DNA from: Agrypnia vestita
Lineage: Eukaryota; Arthropoda; Insecta; Trichoptera; Phryganeidae
Length of the DNA: 64,000 bases
Assembly (NCBI GenBank): GCA_016648135.1
Contig: JADDOH010023632.1
Coordinates: 186,001 to 250,000 of the forward strand
Direction: 5' to 3'
The notes under the pieces were generated by a model. That model had not been told where the DNA came from, made no database searches, and saw nothing but the letters and a program-made list of their open reading frames with translations. The position numbers and the translations under genes were made by a program. Below are positions 22,233-32,134 of this stretch, in pieces (positions within the stretch are counted from its first letter, which is position 1; each line of letters begins with the position of its first letter).

Positions 22233-22300
22233 GGGGCCGCGTCTCATATATGCGACGGAGCGCGACTGTCCCAGGGGCCGCGTCGCATATATGCGACAGG
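22233..22300. repeat. Duplicated GC-rich palindrome
   Basis: GGGGCCGCGTCTCATATATG (about 22,234) and GGGGCCGCGTCGCATATATG (about 22,274) are about 41 bp apart. Each includes the 16-bp palindrome GTCGCATATATGCGAC (first copy with one mismatch). CGACGGCCGCG lies near 22,320. This resembles subterminal binding-site arrays of DNA transposons, though no transposon boundary was found. Confidence 0.6.
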
Positions 22301-22339
22301 CACAAAATAAATTATTTATCGACGGCCGCGTATCGAATT

Positions 22340-23380
22340 TGAAAAACGTAATTTTTTCCCAATAGAGAAATCCTGTTGTGACCTGTCGTTCCATTTTCAA
22401 CTCAAAAACATCACGGATTATATTTTAAATCAACAATCAAAACAGAAGTTTTTCTGCCGTCAAAATCGTATAGAATTGTTATAGATGGCGCCCCGATCGC
22501 GTGTTGTGCAATCGAAATTCAAATATTCCATCGTCAAGGTCACGCGCAATGTGCGCGGGAAATACGATTTATTTTTTCGATTTATTTGTACACGTATATA
22601 CAAATATATACGATATGTTTTGCGATATTTGTCAGTTTTTGTTGGTTTATGATTCAATTGAATACTAAAAGTGATTTATTAACAAAAATACACGCAATTT
22701 TGTTGCGTTCATTTGAAATATATGTGTGTGTGTGAAAGTGTATCATATTTATGTGTTATGAGTGCGATGTCCCGTCGTGTGCCGTGCCATGCAACAAAAT
22801 ATACCACATAGAAGAAGATTATTATTATTAATAGTAGTGTTGTCTCTAATAAACAAATAAAAAATAATTATTATTTTTCAGAAAATGTTGCGCTGGCAAC
22901 ATTATCGAAATTCAAAAAAAGATTAATTTTTTACATAAATGATAAAAAAATCATTGCATTTCGACACTTACGATAAAATAATATGAATGTGTGTTTTTTT
23001 TAATATACGCATGTTTTCGTGGTTTTTTCGTAAAAAGAAAAATCACAAAAAATTCAGAAAATTTCCGGCCCTTGCCTATATGTTGCTTTGGAATTTTTTT
23101 GGCCCTCAACAAGTTAAGAAGTGGAGGGAACATAAATTTCATTAAAAATAAACATGGAGTTTATTTTTAATGAAACTTTTTTATTATATAAAACTAAACA
23201 CAACAACCATAAATAAACATCTATTGCTTTTGATAATATTACCGTCCTAAGACAGGACTGCGATCAAATTTTTTTTTGTATATTGCTGCCTTTGCTCTTA
23301 CACTCTTCATTTTAAGTGCTGCTTGAACATTTAATTTTAAAAGACATTATCCCACCGTAGTATCCTTCGTTTTTTACGTA
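22340..23380. other. No gene recognised
   Basis: AT-rich. GTTGCGCTGGCAAC at about 22,888 forms a small perfect hairpin; nothing else is recognised. Confidence 0.4.
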
Positions 23381-23960
23381 CCGTTAAAATTGCGCTTGCC
23401 TCGCGTCTCCCGTCCCGACGCAGACGGGCGGTAGAATATTCCCGGCAACTAAGAAGCTAATGTACCAAAATGAAGTTTGGCATTCGGTTTACGCGATTTC
23501 CACAAGTGCAAAGTTACACGGCGCTGTGGGGGCGGGGGTGGTACGAGACCCCGGCGGCCACGACGAAGTTGGACACCGGCCCGCTTTGATGATGCGATGC
23601 CAGGATACCGAACAAATGCGGGCCACGACTCACCGGTAATAGTTGAGGTCGTCTCGGCCCGCGCGGAAGGGGAGTACCACAATGAGTATAATATTAATAA
23701 AATTGGATCCTTTATACAGCGTCGTTGTGCCGTAAAGGATTTGATTGTAGTCGGCATATAATTTTGATAGGCGGCCCTGAAAAGGGCTTTCTATTTGCAC
23801 GAAGGCTCGCTGCGACAGTTCAAGGATGGTTCTGGTACGGTATTGTCACCGACCAGAGTCATAGGACTTCGGTGTTTTTAGATACAACATGTACCACGCC
23901 CGAGGTATCGGTATACTGATATAAGTGGCTTGGTATTCTAAGAGTTACAGTCCTACGCCG
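23380..23960. other. GC-rich block of unknown nature
   Basis: Composition changes abruptly from AT-rich to GC-rich (GGGGGCGGGGGTGG, CCCCGGCGGCCACGACG). Frames exist on both strands (plus 23,477-23,761; minus 23,449-23,757) and mirror each other, as expected for structural or repeat DNA rather than a gene. Near 23,774-23,790 the minus strand reads GCCCTTTTCAGGGC, a histone-mRNA-type stem-loop, but no histone reading frame lies upstream of it. Possibilities include a decayed multicopy-gene fragment (histone or rDNA repeat) or a transposon body. Confidence 0.35.
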
Positions 23961-23984
23961 GTATTTGAAAATGAAATGTGTTAT

Positions 23985-24165
23985 GCTAACTTGTGAAAGA
24001 GTTTTTGAAGAGTATCTGATGGACAGTTTCTAACCACGGAGGGCAGAGAGAGAGAAAAAGAGAGCTTTTGGGTCTGCCAACCCTTTGGTTTCGTAACCCT
24101 TCCTGCGTCTGAGATTGACCCAAGTGTTTGGCGTCTACCATTCGATACAAGACCGTTAGAAAATT
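23985..24165 (-). repeat. Dispersed repeat family K, copy 2
   Basis: Shares CCCTTCCTGC...GACC...GTTTGGC...ACCATTC with 4,250-4,310 in the same orientation. An AGAGAGAGAAAAAGAGAG low-complexity run at 24,045-24,063 interrupts it. Confidence 0.45.
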
Positions 24166-24179
24166 GACACAATGTCAAC

Positions 24180-24920
24180 ATTGCACATACTTATTATTTT
24201 TATTGTATTTTGTATTAATTTGACTTACGTGTGGTCAAAAATCAAATGACCAACCATCATAGTCCTCCCACTCTTTTTCTCACTGTCCCCTTTCCAGTTT
24301 TTCCGCCATTTTTTTATTAGATACCTTATTTAGACACAACTTTTAGTTTTTAAGAAATTTTTTTCGGCAGTTGCATTAAATATTTTGCTTATGTGATATA
24401 TGTATATTATGCTGATGCTCTTAAACCGCCTGCTCTAACACTAAAATATATTTTTAAAGCAATTCTCTGAAATTTTTGAGGTTATGCAAATGATCAGATC
24501 TATACATTTTATGGTTTTCAAGTTCTGACACGAAACACTTCTCGGTAAAGGGTTGTGTTCGAGCTCTTTTTCTAAGTTCAAAGTTTAATACCTTCTCTCG
24601 CTAAAATAATTTAGAATAAATTCAAATTAATCGCCATTCTTATGTATGTCAAAATGTTTTCTGAATTTTGTAACCGCAGGGTAAAAAGTAATTTTTAGAA
24701 AATAAATATAAAAATCATAACATGTAAAACACAAAATCACTGATTTTTTATTTATTAATAGATAGCCTCCCCAGGAGGAACATACTAGCGTCACCACGGA
24801 ATACGTAGAAGAAAGATCACGTATACAAGAGATGCCCAAACCAATGAAATTATTACCGTTGGCGATATCCTTAATGAGGACCTTGGCATAAATTACAAAT
24901 AAATCACCGATCGACGTCTT
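24180..24920. other. No gene recognised
   Basis: AT-rich unique-looking DNA. Confidence 0.4.
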
Positions 24921-25308
24921 AAGGGGGTATTCTAGTCTAGAAAATTGAAAAAATAGATTTTTTTCTTCATATTTCGAGTTTAGATGTTCAAAAATAACTT
25001 CCTAAAAGGATTTTTCAAAATTCGAATTATTTTAAAAGTTATAACCCTTTTAGTGTCGTGACAACTCGGCCGGTTTGAGCGGCTAGAGGCTGAATATAAA
25101 TACCCCTCTACTTTTTTTCATTATACTTCCAGTACACTAAATCGACAATTATTTACGGTCATTGTAACGTATAATATTTGCGTTTAGTTTGAGTTAGTTT
25201 CATTTTAACTCCGAAGCTGTAAAGACGTGAAAATAAGTGAGAAATTTTCTGTAAACTCTTTAATTATGAGTGTAAATTATGAGTGAATATTTTATATTTG
25301 TGTGTAAA

Positions 25309-25482
25309 ATGGATAGAAAAAGGAAAAGAAGAGGTTTTTATCGTCCAGATAGATCAAGAAAACGGAAATTCAGCGGCAATCGATATACTCTTGAAGAGGA
25401 AACTTCGTTTACCAGTGTATCGGCAGCAAAGTTGAAAAATACAACTGATGAAGAAATTATATTTCGAAATTTTCGTGATTAA
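25309..25482 (+). pseudogene. N-terminal remnant of a Mutator-like transposase
   Basis: From ATG 25,309 the peptide opens MDRKRKRRGFYRPDRSRKRK, a basic nuclear-localisation-like start, then FSGNRYTLEEETSFTSVSA and AKLKNTTDEEI. The pattern K(R)KFxGNxYT...TSxSAxKL matches the beginning of insect Mutator-like transposase proteins as I remember them. It runs into PLE-derived sequence after DEEI and stops at 25,482. An upstream in-frame ATG at 25,279 is possible, but the basic start at 25,309 is the family-like one. Length is under 60 residues against several hundred expected, so it is non-functional as a transposase. Confidence 0.45.
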
Positions 25483-25962
25483 CTTTGTGGAAGTTCATTG
25501 TAAATAACTATGAATAGAACACAACGTTGTTTACTTCACACAATGACAGTTTAAATAAACAAATTAATTAAAACGTTTTCGATGATTACTGCATCATCTT
25601 CAGTAATATACTAACTTAAGACTAGAAGACATTTTATCTATTACATGGGGCGGGAGTTGTCGGGAGCGGGGGAGGGGCAGGCGGAAAGTGAAAGTGGTTG
25701 CTGGGAGGGGCTAGTATGGTAAGAAGGGGGGATGTAATAGGTGGTGTTTGTATGTTTAAGGCCTTATCATTATTTAGATGAATTTCTATATTTTCCAAGA
25801 TTTCCAATTTCTTTCCTTTTTTGCATACATGCAACACCTCCACGTTATCATACTTGAAGTGATGTCCCTCTGAAGGACATCACTTCAAGTATGATAACTA
25901 ATTAATTAATTTGTTTAATTAAACTGTCATTGTGTGAAGTAAACAACGTTGTGTTCTATTCA
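25458..25962 (-). mobile_element. Penelope-like element fragment with inverted ends and 11-bp flanking repeat
   Basis: It is flanked by the direct repeat GATGAAGAAAT (25,447-25,457 and 25,963-25,973), a likely target duplication. Minus-strand content: an inverted terminal segment also present near 25,510-25,570 (GAATAGAACACAACGTTG); a palindrome of about 26 bp around GACATCACTTCAAGTATGAT; a coding tail beginning VLHVCKKGKKLEILENIEIH (PLE C-terminal end, 25,843-25,634); and a hammerhead-type motif at 25,571-25,603. Reverse transcriptase is absent. Confidence 0.7.
25571..25603 (-). ncRNA. Penelope-like hammerhead-type motif
   Basis: Minus strand: CTGAAGATGATG, CAGTAA, then CATCATCGAAAACG-type closing. 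GATGATG/CATC form stem II, and GAAAAC replaces the usual GAAAC. The CTGAAGA form (A for T) weakens predicted catalysis. Confidence 0.5.
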
Positions 25963-25979
25963 TGATGAAGAAATGCTTC

Positions 25980-26076
25980 AAAAGAAGAAAGAACTGCTCG
26001 TCTTGCGGAGAGAAATGCTGAAAATAATCTGTATGAATTAGAAGGCCCAATGTACGAAGCTGGAATGGCTGATTAA
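25980..26076 (+). pseudogene. C-terminal remnant of a Mutator-like transposase
   Basis: Peptide ERTARLAERNAENNLYELEG, then PMYEAGMAD and stop. The ending (charged helix, then EGxxYxAGxxx-stop) resembles the C-terminus of insect Mutator-like transposase proteins. Its frame differs from that of the N-terminal piece, consistent with an indel or a lost intron. Confidence 0.4.
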
Positions 26077-26381
26077 GAAAATGTAAGTTATATGTACTGT
26101 TTTATCAATTACACCGCCTGAAATTTAACGTAAAAGTTTAAATGCGTTTTTCTCGAAACTAGTTTTTTCAAAACGGCCGTCACAAAATCTCAAGTTCTAA
26201 TCGACCGATTGACTTGAAATTTGGTATGAATATCCTTTATATATCCCTCTTCAGTATGAACAAAAAACTAAAAATTTCTAATTTTTAATATTTTTAAAAA
26301 AAAATTTAAAGTTAAAAAATTAGTGAAAAAATCGACCATCTTTATTGAGTAGCCACCATTTTTCGAAAAAACAATTATTTT

Positions 26382-26418
26382 CAGTTTTCATGGTTCATAC
26401 CATGAAAACTGAAAATTT
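26382..26418. repeat. Perfect hairpin, 17-bp arms
   Basis: TTTTCAGTTTTCATGGT and ACCATGAAAACTGAAAA separated by TCAT, inside the Mutator-like element. Confidence 0.85.
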
Positions 26419-26689
26419 GTACTAATCAAGAATCTACCTTTTTTTAGTTACAGATGACCAGAAGGGTGGGAATCGTGACGGCGAGGACACATTCTTTTTT
26501 CCCCTCTACTTCAACGGCGCGTAACTCACTAAATTAATTTTTTTTTTTCAATTTTTTTATGTATTCTCGAGATATCAATAAAAAAATGATAAAAATATGG
26601 ATACTAAAAATATTCACTGCTTTTTTTTTATCGAACGTCAAAAAACGCCCGAAATTCGGGCTTCTAGACTAGAATTATGCCAAATATTT

Positions 26690-27490
26690 CAAAAATAGTA
26701 TCTCGGTTAAATTCCACTTCAACAATATTCATCCAAAATACGCAATAATTTTCAATATTTATTTTTAAATAGTGCGATGCTGGTGCGAACATAGTAAGAA
26801 ATATTCTTACTATTTTAAAACATACCTAAAACGCTTGTCCTATGAAAATAGGACTAACTTGCTTTGGCCCTAGAAAGCGGCTCTTATCGACGACCACTGG
26901 ATCACTCAACAAACTATTCCATACTAGCTAGCTACTACATATATTTATTTCTATACATTCTATTTTGAAAGAACGGTACGAATGTCCCTACCCAACTGGC
27001 ATGTATTAACTGCTTACAGCTCCTAATGAAGTGAATAAGTTATAGGTATTTCAGAACTGGAATATGCATAGCTTAAATTCATTAGGCGGTAGGTACTTGC
27101 GGCAAATCGTGAAAATGCAAATAGAGCCCGCGAACAATGCAACATTTATAAATTTCCCCGCACAATGGACGAGGCGCAAAGACGCCAAAATTTATCTGCC
27201 GCGCCGTGCTTACAGCATTCACCATTGCATTATCATTCATTTATTCAGAAATTATTCCAATCGTCGTATTCATTGTGAACTTTCCCATCCACGTGCAGCC
27301 AGCGGGCTCGCCGCCCGGCGCTCGGCCGAGCCGCGGATCCATTGTTTTTATTTAACCCATTTCGTAAGCGTCACTCACTCGGGGAGAATTACAAGAGCGC
27401 GTTATCCGCATCCGAGTGTCGTACGCCACTACTCGTATCGTGCGCTGCCACCACCTACGGATCACCGACCAGCGGCGGCAGCCAGCTCGT
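26690..27490. other. No gene recognised; GC-rich stretch 27,270-27,490
   Basis: A 143-codon plus-strand frame at 27,064-27,495 spans an AT-rich then GC-rich sequence (GCCGCCCGGCGCTCGGCCGAG). It has no domain, signal or family I recognise, so it is not called as a gene. The GC-rich part could be a CpG-rich regulatory region. Confidence 0.3.
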
Positions 27491-27496
27491 CATAAT

Positions 27497-27578
27497 AGCT
27501 TGAACATTTTCGACTCATAATCAAGGCAGGAATATAGTCCTGCGAGGTTATTAATGTTTTACAAATAACCCTGTATAT
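27497..27578. mobile_element. Family E MITE, right-end fragment
   Basis: GCTTGAACATTTTCGACTCA, then GGCAGGAATATAGTCCTGCG and CAAATAACCCTGTATAT. Nearly identical to 48,808-48,884. Confidence 0.75.
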
Positions 27579-27825
27579 CCGACATATATCAAAAATTGAA
27601 TATATATCCAACCTTTTTTTCTCCTTTTTTGCACGTTGTTTGATACAAACTCGAAATAATTAGGAAAAATATTTTTATTTTGTACATGAATAATTATTTA
27701 TTAAATAAATTAATTGCATACTGAAAAAAGCTTGTTATATATAAGTTATAAAAGTTGCTCTTTCTAATGTAGTGTTAAGGGTGTTTGTTTCTTTGTGTGA
27801 AATAAAAAACGGATTATACGTTTTT

Positions 27826-27930
27826 TTAAATACAACTAGCGCAATCTGGTAACGACCGCAGATATAAAAAAAACCTGTAGCCCTTTTTAAAATACAACTG
27901 GCGCTATCTATTAACGACCGCAGAAAGTTT
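27826..27930 (+). repeat. Two-copy tandem repeat, about 60 bp
   Basis: TACAACTAGCGCAATCTGG...AACGACCGCAGA (27,830) and TACAACTGGCGCTATCTA...AACGACCGCAGA (27,890). Confidence 0.65.
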
Positions 27931-28225
27931 TTTGGATATATTGCGATGTTACGGGTTCCTACCCGTTTAATTAAGTTTTTTACCGCGCGAGTGGCACACC
28001 TGGCATGGTCGCCCGCTATGTTGCCTAAACTTTTTTCTTCCGCCATTGAAAGGCAGGTGACAGCGCGTAAGTAGCTCGTCCGCAATTATTAATATCGGGC
28101 CCAGAATCGCGTCTTCGAAATCTTGCGATCTGGTGAGTAAAATAAGGCGACGTATCCTCATCTCCCGTGCATGGTTTTAGTATTCGTATTCTAATGTAGT
28201 ATCTCCTTCAGGGCCCGTTTGGATG

Positions 28226-28700
28226 TTATAAAAGACTCCCGATTGGACGTCGCAAATGACGCACGATGGTCGTCGTTAAGGAATTCCGATGGACTTCGCA
28301 GATCTGTTCATGGCCGCCCGTTCTCGGCTGCTCGTTGTATGCTGCCAGATTGATACCCGCCAGCTCCCGGCGACGGAGGCGAGGCGGATAAATGTTTTCC
28401 AGGAGATCGGAGTTCTCCGAGTCGGGTGGTCCTCGATGTGGAACCAGTGATACAGACCGAGGATGAATTCGGTCCACGTCCGTGTCGGGTCGCGATGGGT
28501 GGCGAGCCTGACGTGGAGCGAAGGCAATCGCCGTGATTGAAGTATGGTCCGAATCATTCTCTACAATCAACAAGTGGGTATCGTTAATTTTGACTATGGT
28601 GAAATTACCCCAGCGTCGGTAAGATGCACATCCAGGAAGATGTGGCCATCCGATCGTCTTCGTTTGCGACGATGTCCACCCAAATCCATTTTCTGTGCTT
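28226..28700 (-). other. GC-rich block with overlapping minus-strand frames, unidentified
   Basis: Between 28,226 and 28,573 two overlapping minus-strand frames (115 and 93 codons) run through GC-rich sequence. A third begins at about 28,690 (MDLGGHRRKRRRSDGH, basic). None resembles a family I know. The combination of GC-rich composition and several short open frames could be a decayed gene, transposon ORF1 or processed sequence. No function is proposed. Confidence 0.3.
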
Positions 28701-29730
28701 CGGAACTAAGAGATATTTAGTTGTTAATAATTGAGTGCCGTATTTGCCTGTATTTTAATTTTGTTTGCCTTCAGCGGTTATATTGAGGGGCTATATCTAA
28801 TAATTAATTTGTAGTTTTATTTGTTTTCCGCCGACCGTAGGGCCCGAAGTATACTCGTGACTTTTTCTGATTCTCTGTTTATTTAAATCAGTCATTCGTG
28901 GACCTTACGGCGGCAATGTTTTGTTATTATTGCTTAATTTGATTTGCGGCGCGTCGGAGACCGCTGCCGATTTTGTGTAGAATTCCATTCTTTCAAAAAT
29001 TATGATGGCTCGCGGGGCGGCAGTGACCACCACCGTGATGAATCCTTTGTACCATTTTGTATTATTAAATTGTAAGCTATAGAATCCACCGCCTTTGTTC
29101 ATATTTAATTTCCCGTGAATCTTATAATTTACCTACCCACTACATACTCGCTTTGTCCACACTACACATCTATATGACACGGGAGCGGTCAGTGGAGCGC
29201 TGACGAGATGGCTTTATCTGAGATCCTTGGTGCGACCTGCTGAAGCTAGCCGGTGAATGTGATGTGTCCCAGAGGTAAGGCGGTTTATTGCGGGACACAT
29301 GGCAATATATCAAAAATAAAAATCAAGCCATAAATATCCATAAATATAAAAAAATATGATATATAATCCTCGCACCATGGTAGGTAGATCATTAAATTAC
29401 GTTATTATCATGGGAGACGAAGACCCTCGTAACCTACAGAAGGTTAACGTTTTAGAATATTAAGTTTAAAAAACTTAAAATGTCGAGCAGAGCCAGTCTA
29501 AACAATTCAAGGAAAATTAAAACTTAAAAATAATGTGCCTACTAGTCCAAAATTAAATATTAGTTAGTTCAGAGAAGATGTCTAAATCGTCGGAAAGAGT
29601 TAAAATAGTTGAGTAACACCTTTTACCATCCGCAAAAAGAAAAAACTGGATTTAAGAAAATATAATCAAAATATTGTTCCAAACGATCTTCAACTTGTCA
29701 AATTATCTTTGCATTTTATTTTCTAGTTAT
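28700..29730. other. No gene recognised
   Basis: No repeat family or domain recognised. TGATGTGTCCCAGAGG/GCGGGACACATGGC near 29,260-29,305 is a weak inverted pair. Confidence 0.35.
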
Positions 29731-29734
29731 TAAC

Positions 29735-30195
29735 ACTGATGTATGGAAGCGAAGCCTAGAGCTGGCAGAAGAGGAACGAAAGTAGATTGAAAGCAGTGGA
29801 GATGAGATCCCTCAGACTATGTGTGGCAAATCAATTTATGATAGAGTAAAGAATGCAGATATTAGGAACGAATGTAAAGCTGGTCTTAGCATAATTAATA
29901 GAATTAAAAAGTGTCGCTCAGATGGTTTGGGCATATTGAGCGAATAAATTAGGAAATAATAGTAAGAGAGATATATAATGCAAGTGTTGATGGCGTCAGA
30001 AAGAGAAGGCGGAAGACGTGGCATGACCAGATTAACCAGATACTGTAAGATGGTCCCGTTAGAAGCCTCAACAACCAGCGAGCTTACATGCGAAGATGTA
30101 TGAATGTGGATTAGGCGAGAGTTGTATTTCAGGACAGAAGAGTGTGGCGCTCTATCCTCTCTGTTTACCCCCACGGGGAAACAGCGTGATGGTAA
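29735..30195 (+). pseudogene. RTE-like LINE remnant, C-terminal end of ORF2
   Basis: Plus-strand translation across several frames gives LMYGSEAWSW(Q)KRNESRLKA, VEMRSLRLCVANQFM, then EIYNASVDGVRKRRRKTWHD, NNQRAYMRRCMNVD and WRSILSVYPHGETA. In intact RTE relatives this reads YGSE.W...K...R..A.EMR.LR, a WFGHLERM segment, and KGRPRK..., ending in a YP.GK.A-type tail. Stops and frameshifts are frequent, so the copy is old. It ends near GGTAAGTAAGTAATAA. Confidence 0.65.
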
Positions 30196-30199
30196 GTAA

Positions 30200-30775
30200 G
30201 TAATAACATGAAATCTTGGACAGCCAAATTCAAAGAATGCGCGTAAGATGTATGGGAATTTGTAGCCTTCACGCAAAGAGTAGTTAATTAAGAGTCCCCA
30301 GCACATAGTGAAGTAGCAAAGTTTCACATTTCTAACACTGGACTACGCGCGAGAATGGCGCCACCATCGAAAAATTTAACAAAAATTCTAACAATATACA
30401 GTATTCATACAGTATTCTTGGTTCATTTAAGTAATTTGAATAAACAGAAATGCGCAAACTTCAACGCGTGATTTTCAATCGCGTAGTGCTGTGTGCGTGA
30501 CCCTTTCCATATGTGCATTAAATTTGCATGTTCACCGGTGAGCTTGATGTGCCTTTCCATACCAAGGCACACGAGAGATGTGCTTATTTCTCTGCGATGT
30601 TAAAATATATTATCGGATTGAAAATTTTTCTAATATATGATTATTTTTGATTTTTAAGACAATATTTGAAAATACAAATTACTTTTATCTCATAACAATA
30701 CGTAAATGTCTTTTTAATGGCGTTAAGTAATCTTATTTTTATTAATATAATAAAAATTTACTGTGTCTTCACTAC
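30200..30775. other. No gene recognised
   Basis: AT-rich. Nothing recognised. Confidence 0.4.
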
Positions 30776-30779
30776 TATA

Positions 30780-31120
30780 CAGGGTGTACCAGAGCTAGCA
30801 GCAGAAACTTGACCGGTAGATTCCTGCCTTTGTTATGAGTCTATCAGTTATGGAGATATGCAGTATCAAAGATTGCATTTTTTTTTCAATATATCTGACT
30901 TGCAAAAAGTTGAACTATCATTACAGTAACTTATAATATCGATTATGAAAAATTCACTTGTTTCAATACAACTTAAATAAAATGATAAAAACCTTGTAAA
31001 AAAAAAAACTTTTTTCAATTTTCGCAAAGTTTTCATCATTTTATTCGACCTGTATTAAAGCGAATGAATTTTTCATAATCTACATTAGTTACTGTAATGA
31101 TAGTTAAACTTTTTGCAAAA
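30780..31120. mobile_element. ACAGGGTGT-type hairpin MITE (family E), right end truncated
   Basis: Starts CAGGGTGTACCAGAGCTAGC, as at 41,302. Arms GTTGAACTATCATTACAGTA and TACTGTAATGATAGTTAAAC are complementary around a loop near 31,000. The expected right terminus (ACACCCTG) is absent. Confidence 0.7.
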
Positions 31121-31261
31121 AATAAATTAGAAACATTCATAATTAATTAACTGTTCAATGTACAAAATCACTTAAATCGAATAAAACGTAAAGCTATTCT
31201 TTAAACTACAATTTTTCGCAGTATATCACTCGTAAATGAATACTTTATTAACACTTTCTTA

Positions 31262-31650
31262 TTTCCAAAATTTCTAATTTATCAAAATGTAATTCTGTAT
31301 AATTTGTATGTAAAATTTGTAAACCATTATAAATATCAAAAGAATGATCCATGAAAAATGGATAGACTTATTAAACAAATACGCAAATGGCGTACTAGGG
31401 CCTCTTAATATAAAGTTTTTTTCTATGTTAAATACACATAAAACGATATACGCAGAATCATGGAATTTCGGGTGCAATTCAAAATGAACGTCTTGGTAAA
31501 AGATTTTTATTAACTTCTTCTTCAAATGTAGCAAATTTATTTTATGGTAACATAATTATAATTAATATAAATTAACTTTGTTTAAACCACTTATTTATTG
31601 AAAAAAATCAACATGTTTCGAAGCCAATGGCTTCTTCATCAGGAAAACAA
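31262..31650 (-). mobile_element. Penelope-like element fragment with hammerhead motif
   Basis: Minus strand 31,420-31,285 gives DHSFDIYNGLQILHTNY, TELHFDKLEILEIRK, the HSFDFxxxxIL...LE..EIRK-type C-terminal end of PLE proteins, after the GIY-YIG nuclease. Upstream on the same strand, 31,643-31,611 carries CCTGATGAAG, AAGCCATTGGCTT, CGAAACATGT, an excellent hammerhead core with a perfect GAAGCC/GGCTTC stem II. Sequence beyond (TTTGTAGACCAG, CACTAGAATACGCC near 31,715-31,760) recurs on the plus strand at 34,320-34,385. Motif upstream and C-terminus downstream fits a partly duplicated terminal-repeat arrangement. Confidence 0.7.
31611..31643 (-). ncRNA. Penelope-like hammerhead ribozyme motif (best preserved)
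   Basis: CTGATGA box, six-base-pair stem GAAGCC/GGCTTC with ATT loop, then CGAAAC followed by ATGT. All core bases are intact by eye. Confidence 0.6.
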
Positions 31651-31984
31651 CAAAAAAAAATTGATGTTTTTATTAAAAAATGATTTTTATTAAATTGTAA
31701 ATATAAAAACTGGTCTACAAAAGGGTTAAAATTTGAAATATTTTTCCGGCGTATTCTAGTGTATATATATAAATAATTCGGATGAATATCATATACACAT
31801 GAAAAGGAATATTGCTTCATACTCTAGTCAAAAATATATATATATCGCATTACCAGCGGCGACATCTATGTACTGGTTCACGGCGATGACGCATTTTAAC
31901 CATGGTTGTTGGTAACGTAAGTTAAAGGAAACGTACTGCATACATTTAATAACAAATATACAACTTCCATAAAATTATAGACGC

Positions 31985-32130
31985 GGTGGTCAATCATGGG
32001 TGGAATCGTGAACGTTACATTGTGTAAAGTAATCATTTATACCATTCATAGTAATAGATCGTAAGCCCTATAAACATCCAAAGACTTCCATAATAACTTT
32101 CCCATATAAATAGATCGATTTTGATTTCTT
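31985..32130 (+). repeat. MITE family M, fragment
   Basis: GGGTGGAATCGTGAACGTTA, then ATTGTGTAAAGTAATCA, GTAAGCCCTATAAACATCC, AAAGACTTCC. Same block as 35,590 and 39,075; the minus-strand version lies at 33,850-33,960. Confidence 0.65.
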
Positions 32131-32134
32131 GATT

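Larger units (their letters stand above)
24921..26681 (+). mobile_element. Mutator-like DNA transposon, internally deleted, with PLE insertion
   Basis: The ends carry an inverted repeat: left AAGGGGGTATTCTAGTC, TAGAA; right TTCTAGACTAGAAT. The shared 14-bp ATTCTAGTCTAGAA core is perfect. Inside are a TATA box (GAATATAAATACC near 25,092), a start-proximal coding exon (25,309-25,457), a PLE insertion (about 25,458-25,962), a C-terminal coding piece (about 25,988-26,076) and a long AT-rich 3' part with a 17-bp-arm hairpin at 26,382-26,418. The two coding pieces resemble the N- and C-termini of insect proteins annotated as Mutator-like transposase-domain proteins (from memory). The catalytic core is missing. 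The element at 34,949-35,305 has similar AAGGGGGAATACCTA ends. Confidence 0.6.

Noticed and set aside
23449..23761. Open frames on both strands in the GC-rich island
   Set aside because: Mirror-image frames through GC-rich, low-complexity sequence; no protein family recognised.
23774..23790. Histone gene 3' end
   Set aside because: The stem-loop lacks the outermost base pair and no histone C-terminus is encoded upstream on the minus strand; reported only as a curiosity.
27064..27495. 143-codon plus-strand open frame
   Set aside because: No domain, signal or family; composition changes midway, as expected for chance openness over a GC-rich end.
29836..30327. 163-codon minus-strand open frame
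   Set aside because: It is antisense to the plus-strand RTE LINE remnant, which explains the openness.
31274..31534. 86-codon minus-strand frame
   Set aside because: A neighbouring frame on the same strand matches the Penelope-like C-terminus; this one is its shadow.
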